Shown here: piece by piece, positions 34,949-43,289 of the stretch
Numbering within the stretch: the first letter of the stretch is position 1
Layout: every line of letters begins with the position of its first letter
Assembly (NCBI RefSeq): GCF_902459535.1
Contig: NZ_LR699554.1
Location: forward strand, 248,001 to 312,000
DNA length: 64,000 nt
Direction: 5' to 3'
Source: Paraburkholderia dioscoreae
GTDB taxonomy: Bacteria > Pseudomonadota > Gammaproteobacteria > Burkholderiales > Burkholderiaceae
Notes under the pieces: model-generated
What the model was told of the DNA's origin: nothing
Databases searched by the model: none
The model's input: the letters and a program-made list of their open reading frames with translations, nothing else
Made by a program: the position numbers and the translations under genes

Positions 34949-36508
34949 TCACGCAGGCTGGCCGACCTTGAACACGGAGACGGCATGTCGCAGCCGGTCG
35001 GTTTGCTCATCGAGCGAACCGGCCGCGGCCGCAGCCTGCTCCACGAGTGCGGCATTGCGTTGCGTCACATCGTCCATCTGGCGGATCGCGAGATTGACTT
35101 CGCCGATACCTGAACTCTGTTCCTTCGAAGCCGCCGAGATCTCGTTCATGATGGCCGTCACGCGGCGCACCGCGTCGACCACCTCGCCGATCGTGCTGCC
35201 TGCTTTGCCCGCAAGTGTGGAACCTTCGCCGACTTGCGTGACGGACTGATCGATCAGCACCTTGATTTCCCTTGCCGCTGTCGCGCTGCGCTGAGCGAGA
35301 TTGCGCACCTCGCCCGCGACCACCGCGAAGCCGCGGCCTTCTTCACCGGCACGCGCTGCTTCCACCGCGGCATTCAGCGCCAGGATATTGGTCTGGAACG
35401 CGATACCCTCGATCACGCTGATGATCTCGCCGATCTTGCGCGAACTGTCGGTGATCCCGGCCATTTTCTCGACCACGTCGTTGACCACCTGGCCGCCGCG
35501 CGCGGCAACGTCCGAAGCGTCGCGTGCCAGTTCGGATGCGGTCGCCGCATTGTCGGCGTTCTGCGTAACGGTCTTGGTGAGCTCGTCCATGCTGGCGGCG
35601 GTTTGCTGCAATGAAGCCGCCTGTTCCTCGGTACGGCTCGACAGGTCCAGATTGCCCGCGGCGATTTCCTTTGAAGCGATAGTGATCGTCTCCGCCGAGG
35701 TCTTGATCCGCGCGACGGTGGACGCGAGTTGATCGCGCATCTCACGCAGCGAGAACAGCAGGCTCGACGTGTCGTCGCGGCGCAAGTCGATGTGTGTGGC
35801 GAGATCGCCGCGCGCGATCTGCATGGCGATCGCGGCGGCCGTGGAAGGCTCGCCGCCAATCGAGCGCGACACGTTGCGCACCACGCGCGAAGCGACGAAC
35901 GACACGATCACGCCCAGTACCACCAGCATGCCCGCCGAGCGCGTGAGCGTCGCGTAGAACTGTGCCTGGATGTCGTCCATGTAGGCGCCGGCAATGAAGT
36001 CCCAGCCCCACGGCCCGAAGCGCTTCACATAGCCGATCTTCTCGCTGGGCGTGGTTTCGCCGGGCTTCGGCCACCAGTAGCGCAGGTAGCCGGCGCCGGC
36101 CGCCGAGCCGCCGGCCTGGGCGATGTCGTGATACAGCGCGTTGCCTTTGGCGTCGCGGAAGGCGCTCATGTCCTTGCCGTTCAGCTTCGGGCTCATCGGG
36201 TGATCGATCATGACCGAATCGCTGCGCACGATCGTCACGTAGCCGGACGCGCCATAGCGTTGTGCGTTGACGCGGGCAATGGCCTGCTGTTTCGCTTCGT
36301 CGACGGAGAGCTTGCCGGCGTCGGCCTGTTTCGCGTAGTCCGCGACGATCGACGCCGCCATATCGGTGACGTCGGCCAGATCCGCGCGCCGTGCGTCCAT
36401 TTGAGCGTTACGTGCCTCGTACGCGTTGACAACGGTGACGATCAGGAGCGCCGCCCAGCACAGCAGCAGCGGCACCCACAGTTTCTGTTTCAGTGTCAGA
36501 CGGTTCAT
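34949..36508 (-). CDS. methyl-accepting chemotaxis protein with single Cache domain
   Basis: A 519-residue receptor. Membrane segment 1 is near residues 10-28 (LWVPLLLCWAALLIVTVVNAY). A periplasmic single-Cache domain spans ~35-180 (GYVTIVRSDSVMIDHPMSPKLNGKD; GYLRYWWPKPG; GWDFIAGAYMDDI), a fold that typically binds small carboxylates. Segment 2 (MLVVLGVIVSFVASRVV) leads to a HAMP domain and a cytoplasmic signalling hairpin with the conserved tip IAFQTNILALNAAVEAARAGEEGRGFAVVA. No C-terminal CheR-binding pentapeptide is present. The start at 36508 directly precedes the first membrane segment. It stands alone. Confidence 0.93.
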   Translation of the reverse strand: MNRLTLKQKLWVPLLLCWAALLIVTVVNAYEARNAQMDARRADLADVTDMAASIVADYAKQADAGKLSVDEAKQQAIARVNAQRYGASGYVTIVRSDSVMIDHPMSPKLNGKDMSAFRDAKGNALYHDIAQAGGSAAGAGYLRYWWPKPGETTPSEKIGYVKRFGPWGWDFIAGAYMDDIQAQFYATLTRSAGMLVVLGVIVSFVASRVVRNVSRSIGGEPSTAAAIAMQIARGDLATHIDLRRDDTSSLLFSLREMRDQLASTVARIKTSAETITIASKEIAAGNLDLSSRTEEQAASLQQTAASMDELTKTVTQNADNAATASELARDASDVAARGGQVVNDVVEKMAGITDSSRKIGEIISVIEGIAFQTNILALNAAVEAARAGEEGRGFAVVAGEVRNLAQRSATAAREIKVLIDQSVTQVGEGSTLAGKAGSTIGEVVDAVRRVTAIMNEISAASKEQSSGIGEVNLAIRQMDDVTQRNAALVEQAAAAAGSLDEQTDRLRHAVSVFKVGQPA

Positions 36509-36694
36509 TATCGGATTCGACAATATGTGGAGCCAGGAGAGTGGAGAGGGCTGCAATCTGCGCTGCATAGTTCGCATAACGGCGCGGGCGGCACTTTCTT
36601 GATCCTGTTGCACAAAAAACAGGCTGACGGGTGGAGGCGGCCGCGCGGCGGCGTTCGGAATATGGCCGGGCCGAAGGGCCGGCCGGACGTGGCG

Positions 36695-37441
36695 TTAGAT
36701 CTGTTCCCGGCCGAACGCGCTCAGGCGTTCCAGGTCGAGCACATGAATCTGGTTGTACGAGAGACGCAATATCTGCAGGCGTTCGAGGTTTTGCAGCGCC
36801 TGATTGATCCGCTGGCGCGAAACGCCCGCCAGCAGGCCGACTTCTTCCTGCGAAATGGCAAGCGCGCGGCCGGTATCGGGGTAGAGATCCGGGTTGAACA
36901 GTTGCGCGAGCGACTGTGCGACGCGTGCGTCGACATCGAGTAGCCGGCTATTCTGGATCGACGCGATGAATTCGCCCATGCGGTTGTTCAGTTGCCGGAT
37001 CACGAAGCCGGTGAACGGCAGGCTCGACTCCAGCAGTGCATGGAATGTGTCCGACGGCACGAACATGACGAGCGAAGGTTGAATCGCCGCGACGTCGTAT
37101 TTGCGCAGTTCGCGCTTGATCACGCTGCCCTCGCCGAACCAGCCGCCCGGCGGAACGCCGGACAGCGTGCAACTGCGTCCCGAAGCGTTGTAGATGGCCA
37201 GTTTGAGGAGGCCGGAATGCACGCCGATCCAGTAATCCGACGGCTCCTGGCGCCGGGCGATCCATGCGCCGCCTTCCATATGCTCCGCGTACGCGCTGGC
37301 GACCACCAGCGCCTGATGCTCTGCGGCGAGCGCCCGAAACCACGCGCAGGTGGCGAACAGGCCCGGCAGGTCGGCGCGCGCGACCCGCTCCTGCCTGTTC
37401 GGACGGGCGTCGGCGGGAGCGGTGAGCGGAGCGTCGTTCAT
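36695..37441 (-). CDS. Crp/Fnr-family transcriptional regulator
   Basis: A 248-residue regulator. A cyclic-nucleotide-binding-like beta roll covers residues ~25-150 (VHSGLLKLAIYNASGRSCTLSGVPPGGWFGEGSV). The Crp-type winged helix near 195-235 has AISQEEVGLLAGVSRQRINQALQNLERL. The N-terminal cysteine cluster of Fnr is absent, so it is not an Fnr-type oxygen sensor, and the RS pair of true cAMP binders is not evident. It is divergent from the acyl-CoA ligase, with a palindrome of Crp/Fnr type between them. Confidence 0.88.
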   Translation of the reverse strand: MNDAPLTAPADARPNRQERVARADLPGLFATCAWFRALAAEHQALVVASAYAEHMEGGAWIARRQEPSDYWIGVHSGLLKLAIYNASGRSCTLSGVPPGGWFGEGSVIKRELRKYDVAAIQPSLVMFVPSDTFHALLESSLPFTGFVIRQLNNRMGEFIASIQNSRLLDVDARVAQSLAQLFNPDLYPDTGRALAISQEEVGLLAGVSRQRINQALQNLERLQILRLSYNQIHVLDLERLSAFGREQI

Positions 37442-37508
37442 GGCGGCTTGCGGGATAGATGGGCGATTTGAGCGAATCTGGGTTCGGAAGCGCCAGGGCG
37501 CGCCACTC

Positions 37509-37524
37509 TGTCATTTGAATGACA
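37509..37524. promoter_or_regulatory. Crp/Fnr-type palindrome in the divergent promoter region
   Basis: TGTCATTTGAATGACA is a perfect 6-bp inverted repeat with a 4-base spacer, the geometry of Crp/Fnr operators. It lies 68 bases before the regulator start and 83 before the ligase start. A further TGACAG copy follows at 37538-37543. Confidence 0.55.
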
Positions 37525-37606
37525 GACAGTTCACCATGACAGTTGTTAGCCTAGTCTATCAATCAGAATAGTTGACGGCGCGGCGAGCGCCTCAGGAGAC
37601 AACGCG

Positions 37607-39238
37607 ATGAAGCACATGTTCGAAGCAGGCCTTGAGCGCCGTGAGGCTAACTATATTCCCGTCACGCCGATCGATTTCATCGTGCGCGCGGCAGAAGTCT
37701 ACGGTGAACGGCTGGCGGTCGTCCACGGGGAGATTCGCCGCAACTGGCGCGAAACCTACGAACGCTCCAGGCGTCTCGCCAGCGCATTGCAGCGGGCCGG
37801 TATTGAACGTGGCGACACGGTCGCGGCCTTGCTCCCCAACATTCCTCCGATGATAGAAGCGCACTTCGGCGTACCGATGGCCGGCGCCGTGCTCAATACG
37901 CTGAATACGCGGCTCGACATTTCGTCGCTGCTGTTCATGCTGCGCCACGGGGAGGCCAAGGCGCTGATCGTCGATACCGAATATGGCGAGTTTGCGCATC
38001 GCGCCTCGCTGGAATTCCCGGATTTGCGCGTGATCAGCGTAGCGGACGCGATGCCCGCCCACGCCGATCAATTTATCCGCGCAACAGACTATGAAGCGTT
38101 CCTGCAATCCGGCGACCCCGAATTCGCGTGGACCATGCCGGCCGACGAATGGGACGCCATTGCGCTGAACTACACCTCGGGCACGACCGGCGATCCGAAG
38201 GGCGTGGTGTACCACCATCGCGGCGCGTATCTGAATGCGGTGAGCAATATCCTCGAATGGGATATGCCCAAGCACGCGGTTTACCTCTGGACCTTGCCGC
38301 TCTTCCACTGCAACGGTTGGTGTTTTCCGTGGACGGTGGCCGCGCGTGCCGGCGTCAACGTCTGTCTGCGCAAATTCGACGCGAAGACGGTGTTCGATCT
38401 GATTCGCAATGAAGGCATCACGCATTACTGCGGCGCGCCGATCGTGCAGAGCGCGCTCGCGAATGCGCCGGCCGAATGGCGCGACGGCATCAACCATCGC
38501 GTGTCGACGATGGTGGCGGGCGCGGCGCCCGCGCCGGCGGTGATCGCGAAGATGAAGGAAATTGGTTTCGATCTCACGCACGTGTACGGACTCACCGAGA
38601 CCTACGGGCCGGCCGCGGTCTGTGCGAAACAGGAGGCGTGGGAGACACTGGACGACAGCGCGCGCGCCGAACTGAATGCGCGCCAGGGCGTGCGCTACCA
38701 CTTGCAGGCGGCTGTGACCGTGCTCGATCCGCAGACGTTGGCACTCGTGCCCAACGACGGCGAGACGATCGGCGAGATCATGTTCCGCGGCAACATCTGC
38801 ATGAAGGGCTATCTGAAGAACGAGCGCGCGACGGAAGCGGCCTTCGAAGGCGGCTGGTTCCATACCGGCGATCTCGGCGTACGGATGCCCGACGGCTATA
38901 TCCGCATTCGCGATCGCAGCAAGGACATCATCATCTCCGGCGGCGAGAACATCTCGAGTATCGAACTCGAAGACACGCTGTATCGTCACCCCGCGGTGGC
39001 TGTTGCCGCCGTGGTGGCGATGGCCGATCCGAAGTGGGGGGAGGTGCCGTGCGCCTTCGTCGAACTCAAGGAAGGCGCCCAGGTGAGCGCGGAAGAGATC
39101 ATTGCGCACTGCCGGCTGTTTCTTGCGGGATACAAGTTGCCGAAAGCGGTGCGCTTCGGCGAATTGCCGAAAACATCGACGGGAAAAATTCAGAAGTTCG
39201 AACTACGCGCGCGCATCAAGACGGAAGAAAACCAATAA
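37607..39238 (+). CDS. AMP-forming acyl-CoA synthetase
   Basis: A 543-residue ATP-dependent acyl-CoA ligase. It has the adenylation P-loop YTSGTTGDPKGVVYHH, the acyl-site segment LPLFHCNGWCFPW, the A5 motif YGLTETYGPAAV, the GWFHTGDLGVRMPDGYIRIRDR hinge, and a C-terminal PKTSTGKIQKFELR bearing the catalytic Lys. It is closest in character to the AlkK/medium-chain and methylmercaptopropionyl-CoA ligase (DmdB-like) group; the acyl substrate is not determined. AGGAGA is 8 bases before the ATG. It is divergent from the Crp/Fnr regulator, its likely controller. No beta-oxidation gene is adjacent. Confidence 0.9.
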   Translation: MKHMFEAGLERREANYIPVTPIDFIVRAAEVYGERLAVVHGEIRRNWRETYERSRRLASALQRAGIERGDTVAALLPNIPPMIEAHFGVPMAGAVLNTLNTRLDISSLLFMLRHGEAKALIVDTEYGEFAHRASLEFPDLRVISVADAMPAHADQFIRATDYEAFLQSGDPEFAWTMPADEWDAIALNYTSGTTGDPKGVVYHHRGAYLNAVSNILEWDMPKHAVYLWTLPLFHCNGWCFPWTVAARAGVNVCLRKFDAKTVFDLIRNEGITHYCGAPIVQSALANAPAEWRDGINHRVSTMVAGAAPAPAVIAKMKEIGFDLTHVYGLTETYGPAAVCAKQEAWETLDDSARAELNARQGVRYHLQAAVTVLDPQTLALVPNDGETIGEIMFRGNICMKGYLKNERATEAAFEGGWFHTGDLGVRMPDGYIRIRDRSKDIIISGGENISSIELEDTLYRHPAVAVAAVVAMADPKWGEVPCAFVELKEGAQVSAEEIIAHCRLFLAGYKLPKAVRFGELPKTSTGKIQKFELRARIKTEENQ

Positions 39239-39261
39239 TGCAGTTGCGCGTGTGATGGTGT

Positions 39262-39281
39262 GGCGTGCCGACTGGCACGCC
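39262..39281. terminator. hairpin after the acyl-CoA synthetase gene
   Basis: GGCGTGCC (39262-39269) and GGCACGCC (39274-39281) form a perfect 8-bp stem with loop GACT, 24 bases after the stop. There is no T run, so it is terminator-like only. Confidence 0.4.
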
Positions 39282-39361
39282 GGTGCCGGTAGTTCATACC
39301 GCAAGACGAACGCACGGTTCATGTGCGCTTCATCGCGCGGGATCTCGTGCCGATCGCGAGC

Positions 39362-39586
39362 TTAGCCGCGCGTATCGACCCAATGACGTGCCCAGCTTGC
39401 CGAGTGCTGCAAGGCCTGTTCTTCGTTCGTGAAGTAATCGAGCGAATAGAACTGGTAGCGTCCTTCGGCACGCGCGCTGTCGGCGCGTTCGAGCAGCAGA
39501 TTCGATGAAAAAGTGCCATCGGGCAAACGGTGCGCCGAAGGTTTGACGGCATAGCCGTTGTAATGATGAATATGTGTGTTTTGCAT
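39362..39586 (-). CDS. small conserved-looking protein near the cold-shock gene
   Basis: A 74-residue soluble protein beginning MQNTHIHHYNGYAVKPSAHR and ending ASWARHWVDTRG. The start at 39586 is chosen because the longer frame (to 39646) adds an unrelated basic stretch. The aromatic-rich FYSLDYFTNEEQALQHSASWAR segment gives it a definite fold-like pattern. It lies 289 bases downstream of cspA on the same strand. Proteins of this size with a HHYNGYxxKPSAHRLPDGxFSSNL opening are, to my memory, frequent in Burkholderiaceae, but the function is unknown. Confidence 0.7.
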   Translation of the reverse strand: MQNTHIHHYNGYAVKPSAHRLPDGTFSSNLLLERADSARAEGRYQFYSLDYFTNEEQALQHSASWARHWVDTRG

Positions 39587-39875
39587 TTTATTTTTTAATA
39601 ATGTTCGAGTGCGCGCCTTCCTTGCGGACCCTTGTACGAGTCGCACGAACGATCTGATTCAAGCTATTGCGGGCCGAATCCTGACGCAGTCGGAAAGCGA
39701 AAAATCGGGCGTTGAAGCCGGAGGGGACAATGAGGTGCAACGAGGCGTATGGCGCTCAGGCAAGCTGCTTGAATGACATGCAGCTCCAGGCGATCGCGCC
39801 AACTGTGGGAGACAAAGCTCCGCGAAGATGTCGCTGCAGCCCGATGTCCGTTGCCGGACACCGAGCCCTTCAAAC

Positions 39876-40079
39876 TTACATCGGCTTGATGTTAGCCGCT
39901 TGCAGACCCTTCGGGCCTTGCTTCGTTTCGAAGCTCACTTTCTGATTCTCAGCCAGCGTCTTGAAGCCGTCGCCACTGATTTCGGAGAAGTGCGCGAACA
40001 GGTCGTCGCCGCCCTTGTCCGGGGTGATGAAGCCAAAGCCTTTGCTGTCGTTGAACCACTTAACGGTACCGGTATCCAT
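39876..40079 (-). CDS. cold-shock protein (CspA family)
   Basis: A 67-residue single cold-shock domain that binds single-stranded RNA and DNA. RNP1 is KGFGFI (residues 13-18) and RNP2 is DLFAHF (26-31); the protein begins MDTGTVKWFNDSKG. AAGGA is 7 bases before the ATG. About 170 untranslated bases precede it before any other gene, consistent with the long structured leader of cold-induced csp messages, though no cold box was identified. Confidence 0.95.
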   Translation of the reverse strand: MDTGTVKWFNDSKGFGFITPDKGGDDLFAHFSEISGDGFKTLAENQKVSFETKQGPKGLQAANIKPM

Positions 40080-40323
40080 AAAGAATCCTTGAAGTAAAAA
40101 TAGAAGAATTTGCTCTGTGAAAGAGCGCGTGAAGCGTCAAGGAGGGAGAGGACAACGAATACCGCTGAGGAGCGAGACATTGATGAACAGCAATCGAACT
40201 TCTTGAACTTCGGACGCAACAGTAACCGCCGGGGGCGGCGGCGTCAACACTTAACTTGTAACTGTTTTGGTGGGCGCTGAGAATCGCTTGCGCCGCGCGC
40301 CTGTCGAAGAGACACCCGTTCCC

Positions 40324-40353
40324 GGCTGGCCGTGTCGCGCGACACGGCCAGCC
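40324..40353. terminator. long hairpin beyond the LysE-family gene
   Basis: GGCTGGCCGTGTCG (40324-40337) and CGACACGGCCAGCC (40340-40353) form a perfect 14-bp stem. It lies 20 bases past the stop of the minus-strand transporter and has no T run. Confidence 0.5.
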
Positions 40354-40372
40354 GTTCGAGCGGTAGCGTGTG

Positions 40373-41008
40373 TCAGATGCCCACTTTGTGTGCCGCCAGG
40401 ATCAGGCGTAATCCCAGCGCGGCGACAGCGCTCGCAGCGATGCGATCGACCCAGGCTTTCCATTGCAGATAGATTTCGCGCGGCCGCTTGCTCGAAAAGC
40501 ACAACGCGACGATGGTGTACCAGCCGGCTTCGATGGCGAAGATCGCGGGCGGCAATGCAAAGTAGCACCACAGCGGCGGATGTTGCGGCAGCAGGGCCGC
40601 GAAGATACTGCCGTAATAGACGGCAGTCTTCGGATTGCTCAGTTGTGTGCTCAAGCCGATCCAGAACGATTTGCGGGCATTGGCCGGCACGGCTTGCGTC
40701 GTATCGAAGGCGAGCGGTTTGACGGCGCCGCGCCAGATTTTCGAGGCGAGATAAATCAGATAAAGACCGCCGGCCACTTTCAGGCCGACATAGAGCCATT
40801 CGACACTGGCCAGCAAAGTATAGAGGCCGAGCAGTGCGATGCCGCTGAAAAAGACGCCGCCGACGCCCATGCCGATCGCGGTGGCGAGACCGTCGCCGCG
40901 TGACAACCCTATCGCATTGCGGGCGACGATTACGAAGCTCGGTCCAGGACTCATCGCGCCTAGCAGGAGCGCGGCGAGAATGGTGATGATGGCGGTTGAA
41001 GCGGACAT
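40373..41008 (-). CDS. LysE-family amino-acid exporter
   Basis: A 211-residue inner-membrane protein of the LysE/RhtB family with about six helices. LLLGAMSPGPSFVIVARNAIGLSRGDG at the N terminus is the family signature, and NPKTAVYYGSIFAALLP in the middle is the conserved NPK motif. Such proteins export amino acids or homoserine-type compounds. AGGAGA lies 8 bases before the ATG at 41008. No LysG-type regulator is adjacent, so the substrate cannot be deduced. Confidence 0.88.
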   Translation of the reverse strand: MSASTAIITILAALLLGAMSPGPSFVIVARNAIGLSRGDGLATAIGMGVGGVFFSGIALLGLYTLLASVEWLYVGLKVAGGLYLIYLASKIWRGAVKPLAFDTTQAVPANARKSFWIGLSTQLSNPKTAVYYGSIFAALLPQHPPLWCYFALPPAIFAIEAGWYTIVALCFSSKRPREIYLQWKAWVDRIAASAVAALGLRLILAAHKVGI

Positions 41009-41329
41009 GGTCGAGTGTCTCCTATGCGCAGGCGTGTTAATCAGTGGAACATAGCATGAGAGAGGGGCGTGTTGTTTTTCACGATTGCCGCCGACTCCAA
41101 CTCATTTCGGGTCAGTGAGTATCAGTGAGTATTACCGCTTGTCCTGTAGCGTCGATAAACCAGCCGGAATTGAAAAGCAACGCATCGCCGGGTCTCCAGT
41201 TCGTTGCTCGGGCCAAAGAAATTGGATGCTAGAATGACTTTCCATACGCTGAAGCAGCCTCGAACCACGAGGCGAGACAAGAGCGCAATTCGATCCGGTT
41301 GCCGACGAATTCCCCTAATGCAGGATTTA
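41009..41329. other. intergenic region before the tRNA-like relic
   Basis: It contains the upstream region of the LysE-family gene. A short direct repeat CAGTGAGTAT occurs twice near 41112-41130. No gene is visible. Confidence 0.35.
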
Positions 41330-41402
41330 TCGGGCATGATTTTCAGGTGCGGGTTTTAATGCACCGGAACAGGCATCGCGAGTTCGATTCGCACTCGATC
41401 CA
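41330..41402 (+). tRNA. degenerate tRNA-like sequence (probable tRNA pseudogene)
   Basis: A 73-base segment ends in CCA and carries AGTTCGATTC, a T-loop consensus, at the right distance. The ends TCGGGCA (41330-41336) and CACTCGA (41392-41398) can pair at five of seven positions. A central stem GGTGC/GCACC (41346-41350, 41361-41365) encloses TTTTAA but with a 10-base loop. The T stem GCGAG/CGCAC pairs poorly and there is no good D arm. I read it as a decayed tRNA, not a working one. An intact terminator follows 15 bases later, so it may still be transcribed. Confidence 0.35.
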
Positions 41403-41416
41403 TTTGAATCACGCAT

Positions 41417-41453
41417 AGGCTTCGCGTTGTTTAGCGAAGCCTTTGTTTTTTCT
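41417..41453 (+). terminator. strong intrinsic terminator after the tRNA-like sequence
   Basis: AGGCTTCGC (41417-41425) and GCGAAGCCT (41434-41442) form a perfect 9-bp stem with an 8-base loop, followed by TTGTTTTTTCT. No protein gene on the + strand ends just upstream, so it must serve a non-coding transcript. Confidence 0.85.
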
Positions 41454-41488
41454 AACGCGAGCATTATTAGCCGCGCCACCGGTACGTT

Positions 41489-41752
41489 ATGAAAGAGCGA
41501 GAAGAACAACGGCTGTTCGACCTCGACGGGAATGCGCGTGAGCGCCTGATCGTGTGGATCCGCCGACGCATGGACGAATACGGCATTACGATGGAAGCGC
41601 TCGCCGAGGCGATCGAAGCGGATGCGTCCGCAACGCGGGCCGTCATGTATCGCGACGCCTACGGCAATACCTGGGACGGTCACGGCGATAAGCCGGATTG
41701 GCTCGCACGCGCGATTTACGCCGGACAGAGCATGGATCATTTCCGTTGCTAA
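41489..41752 (+). CDS. short H-NS-like histone-family protein
   Basis: An 87-residue protein. The N-terminal half (ARERLIVWIRRRMDEYGITMEALAEAI) resembles the short dimerisation helix of betaproteobacterial H-NS proteins. The C-terminal part YRDAYGNTWDGHGDKPDWL followed by AIYAGQSMDHFRC aligns with the H-NS DNA-binding domain, usually YRDPxTGxTWSGRGxxPxWL. The AT-hook-like loop is changed: the Ser and Arg of SGRG are Asp and His here, and further Asp residues flank it, so minor-groove grip on DNA may be weak. It could act as a modulator through hetero-oligomers with full H-NS (inference). It follows the tRNA-like relic. Confidence 0.78.
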   Translation: MKEREEQRLFDLDGNARERLIVWIRRRMDEYGITMEALAEAIEADASATRAVMYRDAYGNTWDGHGDKPDWLARAIYAGQSMDHFRC

Positions 41753-41825
41753 TGGCAGTGCACGGAGTTCGCATGCCGGCTGACCGGGTCGTGCCAACGG
41801 CTTCAGTATCCAGAAATCAAAAAAA

Positions 41826-41844
41826 AGCCCGCGCAAGGCGGGCT
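41826..41844 (-). terminator. intrinsic terminator of the pca operon
   Basis: AGCCCGC (41826-41832) and GCGGGCT (41838-41844) form the stem with a 5-base loop. On the minus strand it runs into at least eight T (complement of 41819-41826). It lies 88 bases past the pcaG stop. Confidence 0.85.
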
Positions 41845-41931
41845 CAACTACTCGGAGTTTCGCGATCCAGTCGCTAGAAGGATCATGCTCAGTGTATGTG
41901 AAAGCAATATGAAAGTGTAGGGAAAACCGCG

Positions 41932-42519
41932 TTACAGGTCGAAAAAGACGGTTTCCTTATCGCCCTGCATGTGAATATCAAAGCGGTAAACGTTCGCCAC
42001 ATTCGGCTCGCGGCGCGCAATCAGTGTGTCGCGGCGATCCGCGGGAACCGCGGCCAGCACTGGGTCTTTTTCATTCGCCGCGGTTTCGTCCTCGAAATAG
42101 ACGCGCGTGAAGGTATGCAGCAGCATGCCGCGCATGGTCACGACCACATTCAGATGCGGCGCTGCATCCGGACCGACGCGGCCGGGTTTCACCGTTTCCA
42201 CCACAAAGCGCTTGTGCGGATCGGTACCGGTGCCCACGCGCGCGAAGCCGCGAAAGCCCGTCTTCAGGATTTCTTCACGCGACTCCGGGAAGCGCCCGCT
42301 CGCGTCCACTTGCGACACTTCGAGCATGGCGTCGCCGATCACCTTGCCGTCGCCGTCGAACACCTGGCCGACAATCGTGATGTGCTCGCCGGCCGCTTCG
42401 CGATCAGCCACAACGGGCGTGAACAGGCTCTTGAAGTCGAAATCGTATTGCTGCGGACACAGGCCGTACGCGAAGTAAGGCCCGACCGTTTGCGAAGGCG
42501 TTTGCTTGAGGATGGTCAT
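41932..42519 (-). CDS. pcaG: protocatechuate 3,4-dioxygenase alpha subunit
   Basis: The 195-residue alpha subunit of the ring-cleaving dioxygenase that opens protocatechuate to 3-carboxy-cis,cis-muconate in the beta-ketoadipate pathway. Family landmarks are TPSQTVGPYFAYGLCP at the N terminus, GDAMLEVSQVDASGRFPE, and the substrate-region KRFVVETVKPGRV...APHLNVVVTMRGML, where the iron ligands of the beta subunit are not conserved, as normal for alpha chains. It follows pcaH with only a 3-base gap, so the two are co-translated. A terminator lies downstream at 41826. Confidence 0.95.
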   Translation of the reverse strand: MTILKQTPSQTVGPYFAYGLCPQQYDFDFKSLFTPVVADREAAGEHITIVGQVFDGDGKVIGDAMLEVSQVDASGRFPESREEILKTGFRGFARVGTGTDPHKRFVVETVKPGRVGPDAAPHLNVVVTMRGMLLHTFTRVYFEDETAANEKDPVLAAVPADRRDTLIARREPNVANVYRFDIHMQGDKETVFFDL

Positions 42520-42522
42520 GGC

Positions 42523-43227
42523 TTAGCGCTCCATCGGAGTTTCGTTGCGGCCGCGCAGCACGATGTCGAAGTCGTAGCCGAGCGCATAGGCTTCCTGCGT
42601 GGTGTCGAGCGAAAAGTTCGCGATCAGACGGTCGCGGGCATGCTCGGGCGTGCCCTGGAAGATCGGGTCGAACGCCAGTAGCGGGTCGCCGGGAAAGTAC
42701 ATCTGCGTGACGAGGCGCGAGCCGAAATGGTCGCCGAACAGCGAGAAATGGATATGGTTCGGACGCCAGGCATTCGGATGGTTGCCCCACGGGTATGCGC
42801 CCGGCTTGATCGTCAGGAAACGGTAGCGGCCTTCGTTGTCCGTGATGCAGCGGCCCGCGCCGAGAAAATTCGGGTCGAGCGGCGCGTCGTGCTGATCGGC
42901 CTTGTGCACATAGCGGCCGGCGGCGTTGGCTTGCCAGATTTCGACCAGCGTATTGCGCACCGGGCGGTTGCCCTCGTCGAGCACGCGGCCCGTCACGATG
43001 ATTCGCTCGCCGAGCGGCTCGCCGTTGCGCACGGCGTTGCGCGTCAGATCGTGATCGAGCGCGCCGAGGTCTTCGGTGCCGTAGACGGGCACATGCTGAT
43101 CGCGCAGCTTTTCCTTCAGCGGAATCAGTGGACGCGTCGGGCCGCGTTTGACCGACGAACCGTAGCCGGGATAGATGTAAGAAGGATGCGACGTGAAATC
43201 ACGCGCGGTGAGAAAGGACTCGTCCAT
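42523..43227 (-). CDS. pcaH: protocatechuate 3,4-dioxygenase beta subunit
   Basis: The 234-residue beta subunit, which carries the catalytic non-haem iron(III). It contains TGRVLDEGNRPVRNTLVEIWQANAAGRY with the first iron-ligand Tyr, and the second set in YPWGNHPNAWRPNHIHFSLFG (Tyr and two His). The start MDESFLTARDFTSHPSY at 43227 follows AAGGAG; the frame remains open upstream across pcaQ, but that part is an antisense artefact of high GC. It is divergent from pcaQ, the expected activator. Confidence 0.95.
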   Translation of the reverse strand: MDESFLTARDFTSHPSYIYPGYGSSVKRGPTRPLIPLKEKLRDQHVPVYGTEDLGALDHDLTRNAVRNGEPLGERIIVTGRVLDEGNRPVRNTLVEIWQANAAGRYVHKADQHDAPLDPNFLGAGRCITDNEGRYRFLTIKPGAYPWGNHPNAWRPNHIHFSLFGDHFGSRLVTQMYFPGDPLLAFDPIFQGTPEHARDRLIANFSLDTTQEAYALGYDFDIVLRGRNETPMER

Positions 43228-43289
43228 CAGTGTCTCCTTCGAGGAATTGTGGGATACGGCGCGATGGAGGGACTTTATCCAAACTGGAA

